64,000 bases of DNA from Chromohalobacter sarecensis (GTDB taxonomy: Bacteria > Pseudomonadota > Gammaproteobacteria > Pseudomonadales > Halomonadaceae), in assembly GCF_023061135.1 (NCBI RefSeq), contig NZ_JAKGAN010000004.1, positions 62,001 through 126,000 on the forward strand. Reading direction: 5' to 3'. Shown here in pieces: positions 16,818 through 26,788 of the stretch. The notes under the pieces are model-generated. The model searched no databases. It had not been told where the DNA came from and saw only the letters and a program-made list of their open reading frames with translations. Positions within the stretch are counted from its first letter, which is position 1. The number at the start of each line of letters is the position of its first letter. Both the position numbers and the translations under genes were made by a program.

Positions 16818-17474
16818 TTAGTGTCGTGCCGCCTCGACGAGACTCGCCTGCAATTCCTTGATGGCGATGGCGGGATCGTCGGCGCCAAAGACCGCATGCA
16901 CTGTGGCCAGCAACTCCGCGCCGGCCTCGCGGGCTAGACGCATAGTGTGGACGTCGAGCCCGCCGATCGCCACACGCGGCAGGCCGAAACGCGCGGCGTC
17001 GCTGAGCAGCGTCAAGGGCGCCGCTGGCGCCTCGGGCTTGGTGCGCGAGGCGAAGAAACGCCCGAAAGCCAGATAGCTGGCGCCTTCAGCCACAGCGCGT
17101 TCCGCCAGATCGAGACGCGCATGGCAAGTCGCCCCGATGATCGCCGCGGGTCCCAGGATCTCGCGCGCAGCATCCAACGCGCCATCCTGCTGCCCCAGGT
17201 GCAGACCGACGGTGGTGCCGAAACGCGCGCCCAACTGCGCCGCCAAGGCGATATCGTCATTGACGATCAGCGGTACCCCGGCATCGTGGCAATACCCGGC
17301 CAGGGTTGCGGCCTGGCGCCAGCGCTTGTCGGCATCCGCCGACTTGTCACGGTACTGCAGCAGCGCCGGCGCCGCGCTCAAGGCGCGCTCACACGCCGCG
17401 AACAGGCATTCATCGTCCGGCAACAGCGTCGCATCGGTAATGGCGTATATGCCGCGCGTCCAGTCCGCCGTCAT
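16818..17474 (-). CDS. thiE: Thiamine-phosphate synthase
   Basis: ThiE couples HMP pyrophosphate with thiazole phosphate to give thiamine monophosphate. The 218-residue TIM-barrel protein shows LLQYRDKSAD, PLIVNDD, VGLHLGQQDG, GATCHARLD, YLAFGRFFAS and VAIGGLD, the order expected for the family. The ATG at 17474 overlaps the thiD stop (ATGA), so translation of the two is probably coupled. A short upstream extension is rejected. No riboswitch can fit, as thiD is itself overlapped by hemJ. Confidence 0.93.
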   Translation of the reverse strand: MTADWTRGIYAITDATLLPDDECLFAACERALSAAPALLQYRDKSADADKRWRQAATLAGYCHDAGVPLIVNDDIALAAQLGARFGTTVGLHLGQQDGALDAAREILGPAAIIGATCHARLDLAERAVAEGASYLAFGRFFASRTKPEAPAAPLTLLSDAARFGLPRVAIGGLDVHTMRLAREAGAELLATVHAVFGADDPAIAIKELQASLVEAARH

Positions 17475-18295
17475 GTTGCCTCGCTCTCGAAGGGCGGCAA
17501 GCGCCACAGCCGATCGGGTAACGCCTGGCCGCGCCCGGGACGTTGCGCGTGCACCAGGCTATCCCAGGCCACGCGCTGGGCCTGACTGCAAGCCTCGATC
17601 AAGGATTCGCCACACGCCAGGCGCGCGGCAAGCGAAGCCGCCAGGGTACATCCCGAGCCATGATAATCGCCCGCCAGCCGTGGCCAACGCCATTGGCGAC
17701 TATTGTCGGGAGTATGCAGGGTGTGGACAACCTCATCGCGCACGGATGACTCTTCTTCCCAGGCATCCGCCCCGGTGACCAGAATCGCCTGCGCGCCCAA
17801 CGACATCAGCTCCACCACCCGATCCACTTCACTACCGGACGTCGCACTCAGACGTGCCAGTTCGTGACGATTGGGGGTCAGGATATCCACCAGCGGCAAC
17901 AGGCGTTCGCGAAACATCGCGACGCTGTCATCGGGAGCCAACGCGCTGCCACCACCGGCACGCATCACCGGGTCGACGACCAACGGTAAATGGGGATGCG
18001 CGCGCACCACGGCGATGACCGCTTCGAGGGACGCACGATCGGCGATCAGCCCCACCTTGATGGCGCTGATCTCGATATCCGCGAACAATGCCTCGCAGGC
18101 GCTTTCGATGCTCTCGCGCGAACACGGCATGACGCGTTGCACGTCGCGCGTGGTCTGTACCGTCAGCGCCGTGGGCACGGTCAACGGCCAACCACCGCAG
18201 GCGCGGATGGCTTCGGCATCGGCGGTCAGTCCTGCCCCGCCAGTAGGATCATGCCCCGCAAGCACCAGCACCGCTGGCAATCTTGGCGTTGCCAT
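17471..18295 (-). CDS. thiD: Hydroxymethylpyrimidine (phosphate) kinase
   Basis: ThiD phosphorylates HMP and HMP-phosphate, supplying ThiE. The 274-residue ribokinase-fold protein starts MATPRLPAVLVLAGHDPTGG (family pattern GxDxSGGAG, here with Thr) and carries VDPVMRAGGG, LTPNRHELARL and the anion-hole region GDYHGSGCTLAASLAA. The ATG at 18295 shares one base with the hemJ stop (TGATG). The order hemJ-thiD-thiE forms one tightly packed operon. Confidence 0.93.
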   Translation of the reverse strand: MATPRLPAVLVLAGHDPTGGAGLTADAEAIRACGGWPLTVPTALTVQTTRDVQRVMPCSRESIESACEALFADIEISAIKVGLIADRASLEAVIAVVRAHPHLPLVVDPVMRAGGGSALAPDDSVAMFRERLLPLVDILTPNRHELARLSATSGSEVDRVVELMSLGAQAILVTGADAWEEESSVRDEVVHTLHTPDNSRQWRWPRLAGDYHGSGCTLAASLAARLACGESLIEACSQAQRVAWDSLVHAQRPGRGQALPDRLWRLPPFESEAT

Positions 18296-18726
18296 CAAAA
18301 CGGCTGGAACACGACGAGCAGGACGATAGCCAGCAACAGCACAATGGGAATGCCATTGAACGCCTTGAAGAATGCCGCGCTCTTGTGGCACTGCGTGGCC
18401 GCGAATCGCTTGAGATAGGCCAGGCACACATGATGATAGCCGATCAAAAATGCCACCAGCAGCAGCTTGACATGGAACGAGCCATTACTCATGACACTCG
18501 GCACCAGATAGACCAGCAGTCCGCCCAGAACGATTACCGCGATCATCGCCGGTAACATGATGCCCTTGTAGAGACGCCGCTCCATGAGCTGGAAGTAGCC
18601 TACCGCCTGTTCATCGCCATGATCGCGCGCCTGGGCATGATAGACGAACAATCGGGGGAGAAAGAAAAGCGCCGCAAACCAGGTCATGACGGCAACCAGG
18701 TGCAGCGATAAGATCAATTGATACAT
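18295..18726 (-). CDS. hemJ: Protoporphyrinogen IX oxidase HemJ
   Basis: The 143-residue protein has four predicted membrane helices and the HemJ (formerly UPF0093) pattern: LHLVAVMTWFAALFFLPRLF at the start, RRLYKGIMLPAM, HVKLLLVAFLIGYHHVC and a C-terminal FFKAFNGIPIVLLLAIVLLV. HemJ converts protoporphyrinogen IX to protoporphyrin IX, a late heme step. The C-terminal FNEIP found in many members reads FNGIP here. AAGGAA precedes the ATG. It heads the hemJ-thiD-thiE operon. Confidence 0.88.
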   Translation of the reverse strand: MYQLILSLHLVAVMTWFAALFFLPRLFVYHAQARDHGDEQAVGYFQLMERRLYKGIMLPAMIAVIVLGGLLVYLVPSVMSNGSFHVKLLLVAFLIGYHHVCLAYLKRFAATQCHKSAAFFKAFNGIPIVLLLAIVLLVVFQPF

Positions 18727-18787
18727 GGCGATTCCTTAATGCGAGTCCTGCATTCTTGCTGAAAAGTTCCTCGGGGCCATGCCGAGC

Positions 18788-20545
18788 TCATTTGTTACGG
18801 TAGTAGTTCTCGATGGCGTCGCGGGTGATGATACCCGAAATCTTGCGGATCAGCGGTGCCGTGGTGTGTTCGACGTAGAGCGCATCGACGCCATACTTGT
18901 TGAGTTGCTCGAAGGCCTCCGAGAGCGTTGCTTGCAAGGAAATGGGCGCCATATCGACACGTTGACCGGGGATTTCCAGCAGGTCGAAGCGCGGTTCGTC
19001 CTGCCATTTTTCGTCGAGCATGAGTCTTGCCAGCCCGGCGGCCTTGAGCCCCACCGGGGGTTTGTCGTTCTCGCGCGAGACCACTAGCCAGGTGGGTTTG
19101 CCGGCCAGCAGTTCCTGAGCCTGGGCCCGCGACAGCACGCGTGGTGCCCGCGCCACGCTACGCTCCATGACAGCGGGCACCGCAACCCGTGACAAGGCTT
19201 GCATCAAGGGGCGCTGCAAGGGATGCAGGCCCTGGCTATCGAGCGTGGAGATGAAAAACCCCGAGCAGTGATACCCCTGACGCTCCACCAGTACCGCAAT
19301 GACCACCGCCAGCATGCCCGGCAGCAGGATGCTCGAATTGTGCGTCAACTCTAGAAGTGCCATCAACGCCGCCAGGGGCGCCTGCAGGACGGCCCCCATC
19401 ATCGCGGCCATGCCCAACAGCGAGAACACCGCCGGCGACGATGCCAGCTCCGGCATCAGCGTGGCCCACAGCAGCCCGCACAACGTGCCCAGGGCCGCCC
19501 CCGCCACCAAAATCGGCCCGATGATGCTCACCGGGACCCCGAAGGCGATGGCCAGTGCTGTCAGCGCCAGCTTGCCGAACGCCACGGCGATCAGCACATC
19601 CAGCGCCGGCTGGCCGACGAGCATGCGCTCCAGCGAGTCGTAGCCCATGCCCTGGACCTGAGGATACCACCAGGCCAGTGCCGCCACCGCGACGCCCACC
19701 GCCAGGAATCGCCCCCACATGGGAAGGCGCGCCTTCCACGCCGCAGGCCTGGCAAGACGCACGAAGCCACCGGCTACCAGTCCGATCAACACGGCCGTGA
19801 CCACGATCCAGGGCAGATCGAACAACGAGGCCAACTGCACGCTGGGCACCGAGAAGGCGGGCTGCGAACCGTAGACCAACTGCGAGACAACGGCGCCGGT
19901 AGTCGAGGCCAGAATGACCGGCATGAAGCCGACGATGGTGTATTCCATCATCACCACTTCCATGGCGAAGATGACACCAGCGATCGGCGTATTGAACGAC
20001 GCGGAGATGCCCGCCGCAGTGCCACATCCTACCAATACGCGTAGGCTGTTGTGGGGCAGCCGCATGGTCTGGCCGATCCAGCTCGACGCCGCCGCACCGA
20101 GGTGAATGGCGGGCCCCTCGCGCCCTGCGGACAGACCACCCAACAGCGCCACGAGCCCAACCCACCACTGGGTGATCCAGTTGCGTAATGGCATCTTGCC
20201 CTGATGATAGGTCAATCGTTCGATGACATGGCCGATGCCAATCTTGCCGGCGCCCGTCGGCATGCGCCACAGCCACAGGCCGATCAACGCCACGGCGATC
20301 AACGGCAACACCACGCGAAGCGGTACTGCGAGTCGCTCGAAGGCCTCGGGATCGCCATCGGGCATGAAGGCCAACGCCCCAAACTCCAGCGCACCGCGAA
20401 ACACGACCATCAGACCGCCGGTCAGAAGCCCCGAGAGAACACCCAGCACACATAACTGCGGCAACGCATCGACACTTGCCAAGCGGCGACGAAAAGCTTC
20501 CATGCTGGGCCGCTTGAGCGGTGGTCGAAACCGACGCAATGGCAC
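18788..20545 (-). CDS. ClC-family chloride channel/transporter with C-terminal CBS region
   Basis: This roughly 585-residue membrane protein shows ClC signatures: SAGREGPAIHLGA with the gating glutamate, GCGTAAGISASFNTPIAGVIFAMEV, and SIIGPILVAGAALG in place of GIFAP. The first selectivity motif GSGIP is replaced by a GIGHVIERL segment, as in a distinct bacterial subgroup. The last ~120 residues look like a CBS pair. The start is uncertain: a GTG at 20545 preceded by GGGAG at good spacing is preferred over ATG 20503. Whether it is a channel or an H+/Cl- exchanger is not determinable. Chloride handling would suit a halophile. Confidence 0.85.
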   Translation of the reverse strand: MPLRRFRPPLKRPSMEAFRRRLASVDALPQLCVLGVLSGLLTGGLMVVFRGALEFGALAFMPDGDPEAFERLAVPLRVVLPLIAVALIGLWLWRMPTGAGKIGIGHVIERLTYHQGKMPLRNWITQWWVGLVALLGGLSAGREGPAIHLGAAASSWIGQTMRLPHNSLRVLVGCGTAAGISASFNTPIAGVIFAMEVVMMEYTIVGFMPVILASTTGAVVSQLVYGSQPAFSVPSVQLASLFDLPWIVVTAVLIGLVAGGFVRLARPAAWKARLPMWGRFLAVGVAVAALAWWYPQVQGMGYDSLERMLVGQPALDVLIAVAFGKLALTALAIAFGVPVSIIGPILVAGAALGTLCGLLWATLMPELASSPAVFSLLGMAAMMGAVLQAPLAALMALLELTHNSSILLPGMLAVVIAVLVERQGYHCSGFFISTLDSQGLHPLQRPLMQALSRVAVPAVMERSVARAPRVLSRAQAQELLAGKPTWLVVSRENDKPPVGLKAAGLARLMLDEKWQDEPRFDLLEIPGQRVDMAPISLQATLSEAFEQLNKYGVDALYVEHTTAPLIRKISGIITRDAIENYYRNK

Positions 20546-20703
20546 ACCGTATCTCCCTGGGCACTGATGATATTCACCGGAACAAGGACAGGCGGCATGG
20601 CCAAGCCCGGCGCGGCACGACATCATGACAAAAGAATGTAACGTTAAACATTACCATACACCCTAGCGTTACATGGCAGGCAGCGCTCCATATCAATACA
20701 AAG

Positions 20704-20733
20704 TTGACCGTTTTGCTTGGTTTTCACGATAAT
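20704..20733 (+). promoter_or_regulatory. Probable erpA promoter
   Basis: TTGACC (20704-20709) and GATAAT (20728-20733) are spaced by 18 bases, about 40 bases before the erpA start. The pair matches the sigma-70 consensus well. Control by IscR would be plausible for erpA, but no convincing IscR site was recognised. Confidence 0.55.
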
Positions 20734-20773
20734 AGGGAGTCATATGCCATACGATGGATTAAGGAGGTCACCC

Positions 20774-21127
20774 ATGAGCGGGGCTGAATCGTTCGTCCCT
20801 GTGCCCATGTACTTGACCGATGCCGCCGCCCAGCGACTGGGCGTCTTGGTCGAGGAAGAGGGCAAGCCGGGTCTCAAGCTGCGTGTCTACGTCACCGGCG
20901 GAGGCTGCTCGGGCTTCCAGTACGGTTTCGATTTCGCCGAGAATGTCGGCGACGAGGATACCGTCATCGAACATGGCGGCGCGTCGATGATCATCGACGC
21001 ACTCTCGTATCAATACCTGGTCGGTTCCACGGTAGATTTCGAGGAAGGCCTCGCCGGCGCGCGCTTCATCATCAAGAATCCCAACGCCACGTCCACCTGC
21101 GGCTGCGGTGCCTCGTTCGCCGTCTGA
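20774..21127 (+). CDS. erpA: Iron-sulfur cluster insertion protein ErpA
   Basis: ErpA is an A-type carrier delivering Fe-S clusters to apo-enzymes, including those of isoprenoid synthesis. The 117-residue protein has the three conserved cysteines ([11 protein letters not shown] near residue 45 and CGCGASF at the C-terminus) and the LTDAAAQRL start. The ATG at 20774 is fixed by a perfect AAGGAGGT 5 bases upstream; longer in-frame starts are rejected. It is a single-gene unit with its own likely promoter. Confidence 0.95.
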   Translation: MSGAESFVPVPMYLTDAAAQRLGVLVEEEGKPGLKLRVYVTGGGCSGFQYGFDFAENVGDEDTVIEHGGASMIIDALSYQYLVGSTVDFEEGLAGARFIIKNPNATSTCGCGASFAV

Positions 21128-21266
21128 GCGGTCATGCAGCGTCTCGGGCGTCCGCCACGCGGATGCCCCTTCTCTCCTTTCGCGTTCCCCACCCTTTACT
21201 TGACGCCCTCACCGGGACTCGTCAATGTAGAGTTGGTCCCATCAAAAACAGCAAACGGGGAACGCT

Positions 21267-22043
21267 ATGAAACACTTGCCACTATGTCTACCACTTCGTC
21301 TTTCCGCCCTCGCGCTGGCACTCGGTACCAGCGGTGCCGCCCTCGCCCAGGATACACCCACGCTCGCCGTGGCGACCGATCCCAGCTTCGTGCCCTTCGA
21401 AATGATGGACGAGGATAGCGGCGAAATGGTCGGTTTCGACATCGACATCATCAACGCCATCGCCGATCGTGCCGGTTTTGATGTCGACCTCAACACCATG
21501 GACTTCAACGGCATCATTCCCGCCGTGCAGACCGGTAACGTCGACATCGCCATCGCGGGTATCACCATTACCGACGAGCGCGGCGAGATCGTCGATTTCT
21601 CCGATCCGTACTACGACAGCGGTCTGCGCATCCTGGTCCCCAACAGCAACGACGACGTCGAAGAGATCGACGATCTCGAAGGCATGCGTATCGGCACCAA
21701 GATCGGTTCCACGAGTTACGACTACCTTCAGGAAGAGCTCGGTGACGATGCCGAGATCACCCCGTATCCGGGCAGTGCCGACATGTACATGGCCCTCATG
21801 GGCGGCAGTGTCGATGCCGTGTTCTATGACGCCCCCAACGTGGGCTACTTCGCTGAAACCAAGGGCCAAGGCAAAGCCAAGGTGGTCGGGCCACTGTATG
21901 AAGGCCAGCAATACGGCATCGCCTTCGTCAAAGGCAGCGAGTGGGTAGAACCCGCCAACGAAGCGCTCAGCGAGATGCGTGAAGACGGCACCTACGACGA
22001 CATCTACGAAAAGTGGTTTGGCAAGGCGCCTGACGCCGAATAA
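21267..22043 (+). CDS. glnH: Glutamine-type amino acid ABC transporter, periplasmic binding protein
   Basis: The 258-residue protein has a Sec signal peptide (cleavage near residue 27, GAALA) and a class-3 solute-binding fold. [21 protein letters not shown] and ITITDER followed by VDFSDPYY closely match E. coli GlnH. The mature protein is rich in Asp and Glu, as expected for a periplasmic protein of a halophile. Permease and ATPase genes follow. Glutamine is the likeliest ligand by similarity, but other polar amino acids are possible. Confidence 0.85.
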   Translation: MKHLPLCLPLRLSALALALGTSGAALAQDTPTLAVATDPSFVPFEMMDEDSGEMVGFDIDIINAIADRAGFDVDLNTMDFNGIIPAVQTGNVDIAIAGITITDERGEIVDFSDPYYDSGLRILVPNSNDDVEEIDDLEGMRIGTKIGSTSYDYLQEELGDDAEITPYPGSADMYMALMGGSVDAVFYDAPNVGYFAETKGQGKAKVVGPLYEGQQYGIAFVKGSEWVEPANEALSEMREDGTYDDIYEKWFGKAPDAE

Positions 22044-22167
22044 AGACGACGATCCATCAGGGGCCGGGTGACCATGCACTCGGCCCCTTTTCATGGCATA
22101 CCATCCACCGTAAGCGTCGTCGCCTCGGCGCGCACGTACGCCGAGTCACGACCCTGGAGACACCTTC

Positions 22168-22839
22168 GTGGACGTCACTTTCCAGTTCGACTGGCAGGCG
22201 GCTATCGCCTCCCTCCCGCATCTTCTCATTGGCGTTCCCTGGACTTTGCTGATCTCCTTCGGAGGCCTCGCCATCGGCTTTCTGATCGGCATCGTCTTCG
22301 GCCTTCTACGCATCAGTCCGCTGCGCTTGCTGCGTTGGCCAGCCACTGTCTACATCGAAATCTTCCGCGGTACTCCAGTGCTCGTGCAGGTGCTGTTCAT
22401 CTTCTATGGCCTACCGCAACTTCTGGGTGGCCCGATCAACGCCGTGGTTGCCGGTATCGCCGCCATCGCCCTCAACTCGGGGGCCTATATTTCGGAAATC
22501 GTGCGCGGCGGCGTGCAATCCATCGAAAAGGGCCAGCGCGAAGCCGGCTTGTCGCTCGGTCTGTCGCGGACCGATACCTTTCGCTACATCATCTGGCCCC
22601 AAGCGCTGCGCCGCATGATCCCGGCGCTTGGCAATCAGGGCATCGTCAGCATCAAGGACACCTCGCTGTTCTCGGTCATCGGTGTAGGCGAGCTGGTGCG
22701 CCAAGGTCAGATCTATATCGCGACCACCTTCACCGCGCTCGAGGTCTACTTGATGGTCGCCTTGCTCTACCTGGCAATCACCCTGAGTCTCTCTTTCGCC
22801 TTGCGCCTGCTAGAGCGCAAGGGCCTGGTCGGACAATGA
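22168..22839 (+). CDS. glnP: Amino acid ABC transporter permease (GlnP-like)
   Basis: The 223-residue inner-membrane protein has about five helices and the HisM/GlnP-family pattern: [37 protein letters not shown] and the EAA-loop region ending [13 protein letters not shown]. It starts at a GTG (22168) after GGAGACACC. It lies between the binding protein and the ATPase (10-base gap to the latter), forming a complete uptake system. Confidence 0.88.
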   Translation: MDVTFQFDWQAAIASLPHLLIGVPWTLLISFGGLAIGFLIGIVFGLLRISPLRLLRWPATVYIEIFRGTPVLVQVLFIFYGLPQLLGGPINAVVAGIAAIALNSGAYISEIVRGGVQSIEKGQREAGLSLGLSRTDTFRYIIWPQALRRMIPALGNQGIVSIKDTSLFSVIGVGELVRQGQIYIATTFTALEVYLMVALLYLAITLSLSFALRLLERKGLVGQ

Positions 22840-22849
22840 GGCGCCTATC

Positions 22850-23620
22850 ATGAATGACAATCAGCAAGCTTCCCCCATGCCGATCGTTACGTTGGAGAAG
22901 GTCAACAAGTACTTCGGCAGCCTGCACGTGATGCAGGATATCGATCTCGAGATCGCCGCCGGCGAGGTGGTCGTCATCGTCGGTGCCAGCGGCTCCGGAA
23001 AATCGACGCTCATTCGCTGCGTCAACGGCCTCGAAGAGTTTCAATCGGGACGCATCGTCGTCGATGGCAACGAGCTCACACCATACGGCAAGGGCGGAAA
23101 ATCGTTGCAGACCATCCGCACCGAAGTCGGCATGGTCTTCCAGCAATTCAACCTGTTTCCCCATTTGTCGGTGCATGCCAACGTGACCCTGGCCCCGGAG
23201 AAAGTACGCGGGCTCGACAACGTCAAGGCCCGGGAAATAGCCGATCGATTGCTCGAACGCGTGGGTATCAGCGATCAAGCTGACAAGTATCCCAGCCAGC
23301 TTTCCGGAGGGCAGCAACAGCGTGTCGCCCTGGCGCGTGCATTGGCCATGGAACCGCGCCTGATGCTGTTCGACGAGCCCACCTCGGCCCTCGACCCGGA
23401 AATGATCGGCGAAGTACTCGACGCCATGCGCGAACTGGCCAACGAAGGCATGACGATGATGATCGTGACCCACGAAATGGGCTTCGCACGCGAGGTCGCC
23501 GACCGCGTCATCTTCGTGCACGACGGTCGTATCGTCGAACAAGGCACACCACAGGAAGTCTTCGATCATCCCCAACACGAACGTACCCAATCCTTCCTCT
23601 CCCGCGTCCTCAAGCACTAA
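22850..23620 (+). CDS. glnQ: Amino acid ABC transporter ATP-binding protein (GlnQ-like)
   Basis: The 256-residue ATPase shows Walker [10 protein letters not shown], the Q-loop [11 protein letters not shown], signature LSGGQQQR, Walker [14 protein letters not shown] and the H-loop [15 protein letters not shown] typical of polar amino acid importers. It powers the GlnH/GlnP-like system and is the last gene of that operon. A stable hairpin terminator follows at 23660-23684. Confidence 0.93.
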   Translation: MNDNQQASPMPIVTLEKVNKYFGSLHVMQDIDLEIAAGEVVVIVGASGSGKSTLIRCVNGLEEFQSGRIVVDGNELTPYGKGGKSLQTIRTEVGMVFQQFNLFPHLSVHANVTLAPEKVRGLDNVKAREIADRLLERVGISDQADKYPSQLSGGQQQRVALARALAMEPRLMLFDEPTSALDPEMIGEVLDAMRELANEGMTMMIVTHEMGFAREVADRVIFVHDGRIVEQGTPQEVFDHPQHERTQSFLSRVLKH

Positions 23621-23659
23621 CGTTCTCAGAGACTAGGTAGCACTCCCTCCCCGCAATCA

Positions 23660-23684
23660 CGCGGCGACCCAAGGGGTCGCCGCG
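23660..23684 (+). terminator. Hairpin terminator after glnQ
   Basis: CGCGGCGACCC (23660-23670) pairs perfectly with GGGTCGCCGCG (23674-23684) around an AAG loop, followed by CTTTCTCG. It lies 40 bases after glnQ and insulates the DnaA-box region that follows. Confidence 0.7.
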
Positions 23685-24219
23685 CTTTCTCGTTGTCTTC
23701 ACAGGGCGATTTTTTGCCTGTGCATAACTTTGCTGTCATAACCTGCTTATTCTGGCTACCAGCCCTTTCATACCGGGGTTAAGAGACAATACCGCCAAAT
23801 GTTGACCACTATGGGCGGGGCCCAGGTATACGCCTGGGGACAAGTGGTGCACGATCTGACGTGTGGATAAGCGCCCCTTCCATCCACAGGCCATCCCCCG
23901 CTCCCACGCAGGCTTTCGGCCTTTTTTCCGATCAATAACAAACAGCGTAACTATTCGCCAATGCTGTACTTTTTCCACTTATCCCCAGATATCGCCGAGA
24001 CCAGTAATAACAACAACAACAGAACTTCTTTTAAATTCTATATTGTTATTAATAAGAGCCCGGATAACGAACCCACCCACTGGCAATCCATGTGTGGAAA
24101 ACCCTGACGGTTACTCACAAGGGGTTTATACTGTCCGGCTATTTGCCAAGCTCATCGCCTGACGATGAGGCTTGCCGACATGCACGACCGCAGCCAGACG
24201 CTGCGATTCGAGGTGTAAC
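23685..24219. other. Second origin-like region: AT-rich DNA with DnaA boxes upstream of mnmG
   Basis: This 535-base gap has no convincing gene. It contains a perfect DnaA box at 23862-23870 (TGTGGATAA) and near-matches at 23719-23727 (TGTGCATAA), 23880-23888, 23979-23987 (TTATCCCCA) and 24093-24101 (TGTGGAAAA). The stretch 24003-24060 is extremely AT-rich (AATAACAACAACAAC, then TTTTAAATTCTATATTG). Immediately upstream of mnmG (gidA) is where oriC lies in E. coli. The dnaA-rpmH gap resembles it in having TTATCCCCAG followed by AGTAATAA. It may be an auxiliary or ancestral origin element, or regulatory DNA for mnmG; the mnmG promoter must lie here too. Confidence 0.55.
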
Positions 24220-26115
24220 GTGGATTATCCAGACCGCTTTGATGTCATCGTCATCGGCGGGGGCCATGCGGGGACTGAAGCCGCATTGGCTGCCGCTCGC
24301 ATGGGCTGTCAGACGCTATTGCTGACGCATAACATCGAGACTCTCGGCCAGATGTCCTGCAATCCCGCCATCGGCGGGATTGGCAAGAGCCATCTGGTCA
24401 AGGAAATCGATGCACTAGGCGGCGCCATGGCGCATGCCACCGATCTCGGCGGCATTCAGTTCCGTGTACTCAATGCCCGCAAGGGTCCCGCTGTGCGTGC
24501 CACTCGGGCCCAGGCCGATCGCGTCCGTTACAAGGCTGCGATTCGCAGCCAACTGGAAAACCAGTCGCATCTGACGCTCTTCCAACAGGCCGCCGACGAC
24601 CTGATCGTCGACGGCGACACGGTGCGCGGCGTCGTCACGCAGACGGGGATCCGGGTCTATGGCGAAAGCGTGGTGCTGTGTACCGGGACCTTCCTCGGCG
24701 GTGTTATCCACATCGGGTTGGATAATCACTCCGGCGGACGTGCCGGGGATCCGTCCTCCAACGCCTTGGCACAACGCCTGCGCGCCCTACCGTTCAATGT
24801 CGATCGGCTCAAGACCGGTACACCGCCACGCCTGGACGCCAAAAGCGTGGATTTCTCGGTACTCGAGACCCAGCCCGGCGATACGCCGACACCGGTGATG
24901 TCATATCTCGGCAACCGTGAGCAGCATCCGCGTCAGATGAACTGCCATATCGCGCATACCAATGCCCGTACCCACGAGATCATTCACGCCAATCTCGATC
25001 GCTCGCCGATGTATTCCGGTGTCATCGGAGGTGTGGGACCACGCTACTGCCCGTCCATCGAAGACAAGGTGAACCGCTTCGCGGACAAGTCGAGCCACCA
25101 GATCTTCGTCGAGCCCGAAGGCCTCGATACTCACGAGCTCTACCCCAACGGGATCTCGACCTCGCTACCCTTCGATGTGCAGTTCCAGGTGGTCCGTTCG
25201 ATCAAGGGCTTCGAGAATGCGCACATCACGCGTCCCGGTTATGCCATCGAGTATGATTTCTTCGATCCGCGCGATCTGCGTCACTCGCTGGAAACCAAAT
25301 TTATCCACAACCTGTTTTTCGCCGGTCAGATCAACGGCACCACCGGCTACGAGGAAGCGGCCGCCCAAGGCTTGTTGGCCGGACTCAACGCCGCACGCTG
25401 CGCCCAAGGACAGGATGCCTGGTCACCGCGCCGCGACGAGGCCTATCTCGGGGTGCTGGTCGATGACCTGATCACCATGGGGACCCAGGAGCCGTACCGC
25501 ATGTTCACTTCGCGGGCCGAGCACCGCCTGTTGCTCCGCGAGGACAACGCCGACTTGCGTCTTACCGAGATCGGGCGGGAACTGGGACTCGTCGACGACG
25601 AGCGTTGGCAGCGTTTTTCCACCAAGCGCGAGGCCATCGCCCGCGAATCCGAACGCTTGCGGGACACCTGGGTACAACCCCAGAGCGATCTGGCCCAGCG
25701 CCTGTCAAGCAAGCTCGACAAGCCCCTGGCCCGCGAATACCGCCTGGCGGATCTACTCAAGCGGCCCGAACTGACGCATGCCGACCTCGACGACGACGCC
25801 CCCGCGCTCGACCCGGCCGTCGCCGACCAGGTTCAGATCCAGGCCAAGTACCAGGGATACATTGCGCGCCAGCAAGACGAGATCGATCGTCTGCGTCGCC
25901 ATGAGACGCTGCGTCTGCCCGAGGATCTCGACTACGCACGCATCGATGGCCTGTCCCACGAGATCCGTCAGAAGCTCGAAGCCGCGCGGCCTGAGACGCT
26001 GGCGCAGGCAGGACGTATCTCCGGGGTCACCCCGGCGGCCGTGTCGCTGCTGCTGGTGCATCTCAAGAAGCGTCGCCTGATCGATGAGCAGTCCCTGCAG
26101 GCGGCCAACGCATGA
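24220..26115 (+). CDS. mnmG: tRNA uridine-5-carboxymethylaminomethyl modification enzyme MnmG
   Basis: MnmG (GidA) is the FAD/NADH-dependent partner of MnmE in wobble-uridine modification. The 631 residues show the FAD motif [60 protein letters not shown] and [10 protein letters not shown], all highly conserved. The start is the GTG at 24220, preceded by GAGGTG, which aligns with the E. coli N-terminus ([14 protein letters not shown]). It overlaps rsmG by four bases. Two perfect DnaA boxes fall inside it (24704-24712 and 25301-25309). Confidence 0.97.
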   Translation: MDYPDRFDVIVIGGGHAGTEAALAAARMGCQTLLLTHNIETLGQMSCNPAIGGIGKSHLVKEIDALGGAMAHATDLGGIQFRVLNARKGPAVRATRAQADRVRYKAAIRSQLENQSHLTLFQQAADDLIVDGDTVRGVVTQTGIRVYGESVVLCTGTFLGGVIHIGLDNHSGGRAGDPSSNALAQRLRALPFNVDRLKTGTPPRLDAKSVDFSVLETQPGDTPTPVMSYLGNREQHPRQMNCHIAHTNARTHEIIHANLDRSPMYSGVIGGVGPRYCPSIEDKVNRFADKSSHQIFVEPEGLDTHELYPNGISTSLPFDVQFQVVRSIKGFENAHITRPGYAIEYDFFDPRDLRHSLETKFIHNLFFAGQINGTTGYEEAAAQGLLAGLNAARCAQGQDAWSPRRDEAYLGVLVDDLITMGTQEPYRMFTSRAEHRLLLREDNADLRLTEIGRELGLVDDERWQRFSTKREAIARESERLRDTWVQPQSDLAQRLSSKLDKPLAREYRLADLLKRPELTHADLDDDAPALDPAVADQVQIQAKYQGYIARQQDEIDRLRRHETLRLPEDLDYARIDGLSHEIRQKLEAARPETLAQAGRISGVTPAAVSLLLVHLKKRRLIDEQSLQAANA

Positions 26116-26738
26116 CCTCAGCTTGTGAAACGCGTCTCGATAGCGGCCTTGCCGCACTCGGGATCGACGTCGATGCTACTGCCCGTGAGCGCCTGCTGGC
26201 GTTGCTCGCGTTGTTGCACAAGTGGAACCGCGCCTATAACCTCACCGCGGTACGCGATCCTGAGCAGATGGTCACCCGCCATCTGCTCGATAGCGCCAGT
26301 ATAGCGGCCGCCGTGCGCGGTCCGACGTTGCTCGATGTCGGCGCGGGCGCCGGGTTGCCTGGCCTGGTATTGGCGATCCTCGATCCTCGCCTGGCGGTGA
26401 CCCTGCTCGACGGCAACGGCAAGAAAGTACGCTTTCAGCGCCAGGCCGTTCTAGAGTTGGGGCTGGATAACGTCACACCGGTGCAAGCGCGGGTCGAAAC
26501 CTTCGAACATGGCGGTTTCGACCAGATTGTGTCGCGGGCCTTCGCCGACCTGGCGACCTTTCTCACGCTGACGCGCCCCTTGTTGGCCGAGGATGGCGAG
26601 TGGTTGGCGATGAAGGGCCGTGATGTGGACACCGAGCTTGCCGCCTTGCCGAGCGAGGTGACGCTCGTCGAAAACCGCCGGCTGGCGGTGCCGGGCGATG
26701 AGGCGCAACGCGTGCTTGTGCGCCTGCGACGTAGTTGA
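26112..26738 (+). CDS. rsmG: 16S rRNA (guanine(527)-N7)-methyltransferase RsmG
   Basis: RsmG (GidB) methylates G527 of 16S rRNA. The 208-residue Rossmann protein has [37 protein letters not shown] (SAM site) and [11 protein letters not shown]. The ATG overlaps the mnmG stop as ATGA, so the two are cotranslated, as in most bacteria. Length and context are standard. Confidence 0.96.
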   Translation: MTSACETRLDSGLAALGIDVDATARERLLALLALLHKWNRAYNLTAVRDPEQMVTRHLLDSASIAAAVRGPTLLDVGAGAGLPGLVLAILDPRLAVTLLDGNGKKVRFQRQAVLELGLDNVTPVQARVETFEHGGFDQIVSRAFADLATFLTLTRPLLAEDGEWLAMKGRDVDTELAALPSEVTLVENRRLAVPGDEAQRVLVRLRRS

Positions 26739-26788
26739 ATGCCACCAGCGCTGCCGTTTTCGGGCGTTGTCGATAATGGGAGTCGATC

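Noticed and set aside
18280-18300. TPP riboswitch upstream of thiD
   Set aside because: thiD overlaps the hemJ stop by one base, leaving no leader; nothing riboswitch-like precedes hemJ.
20546-20626. Longer N-terminus for the ClC protein (in-frame to 20626)
   Set aside because: The extra residues (Cys/Gly-rich) do not look like ClC, and GGGAG supports the GTG at 20545.
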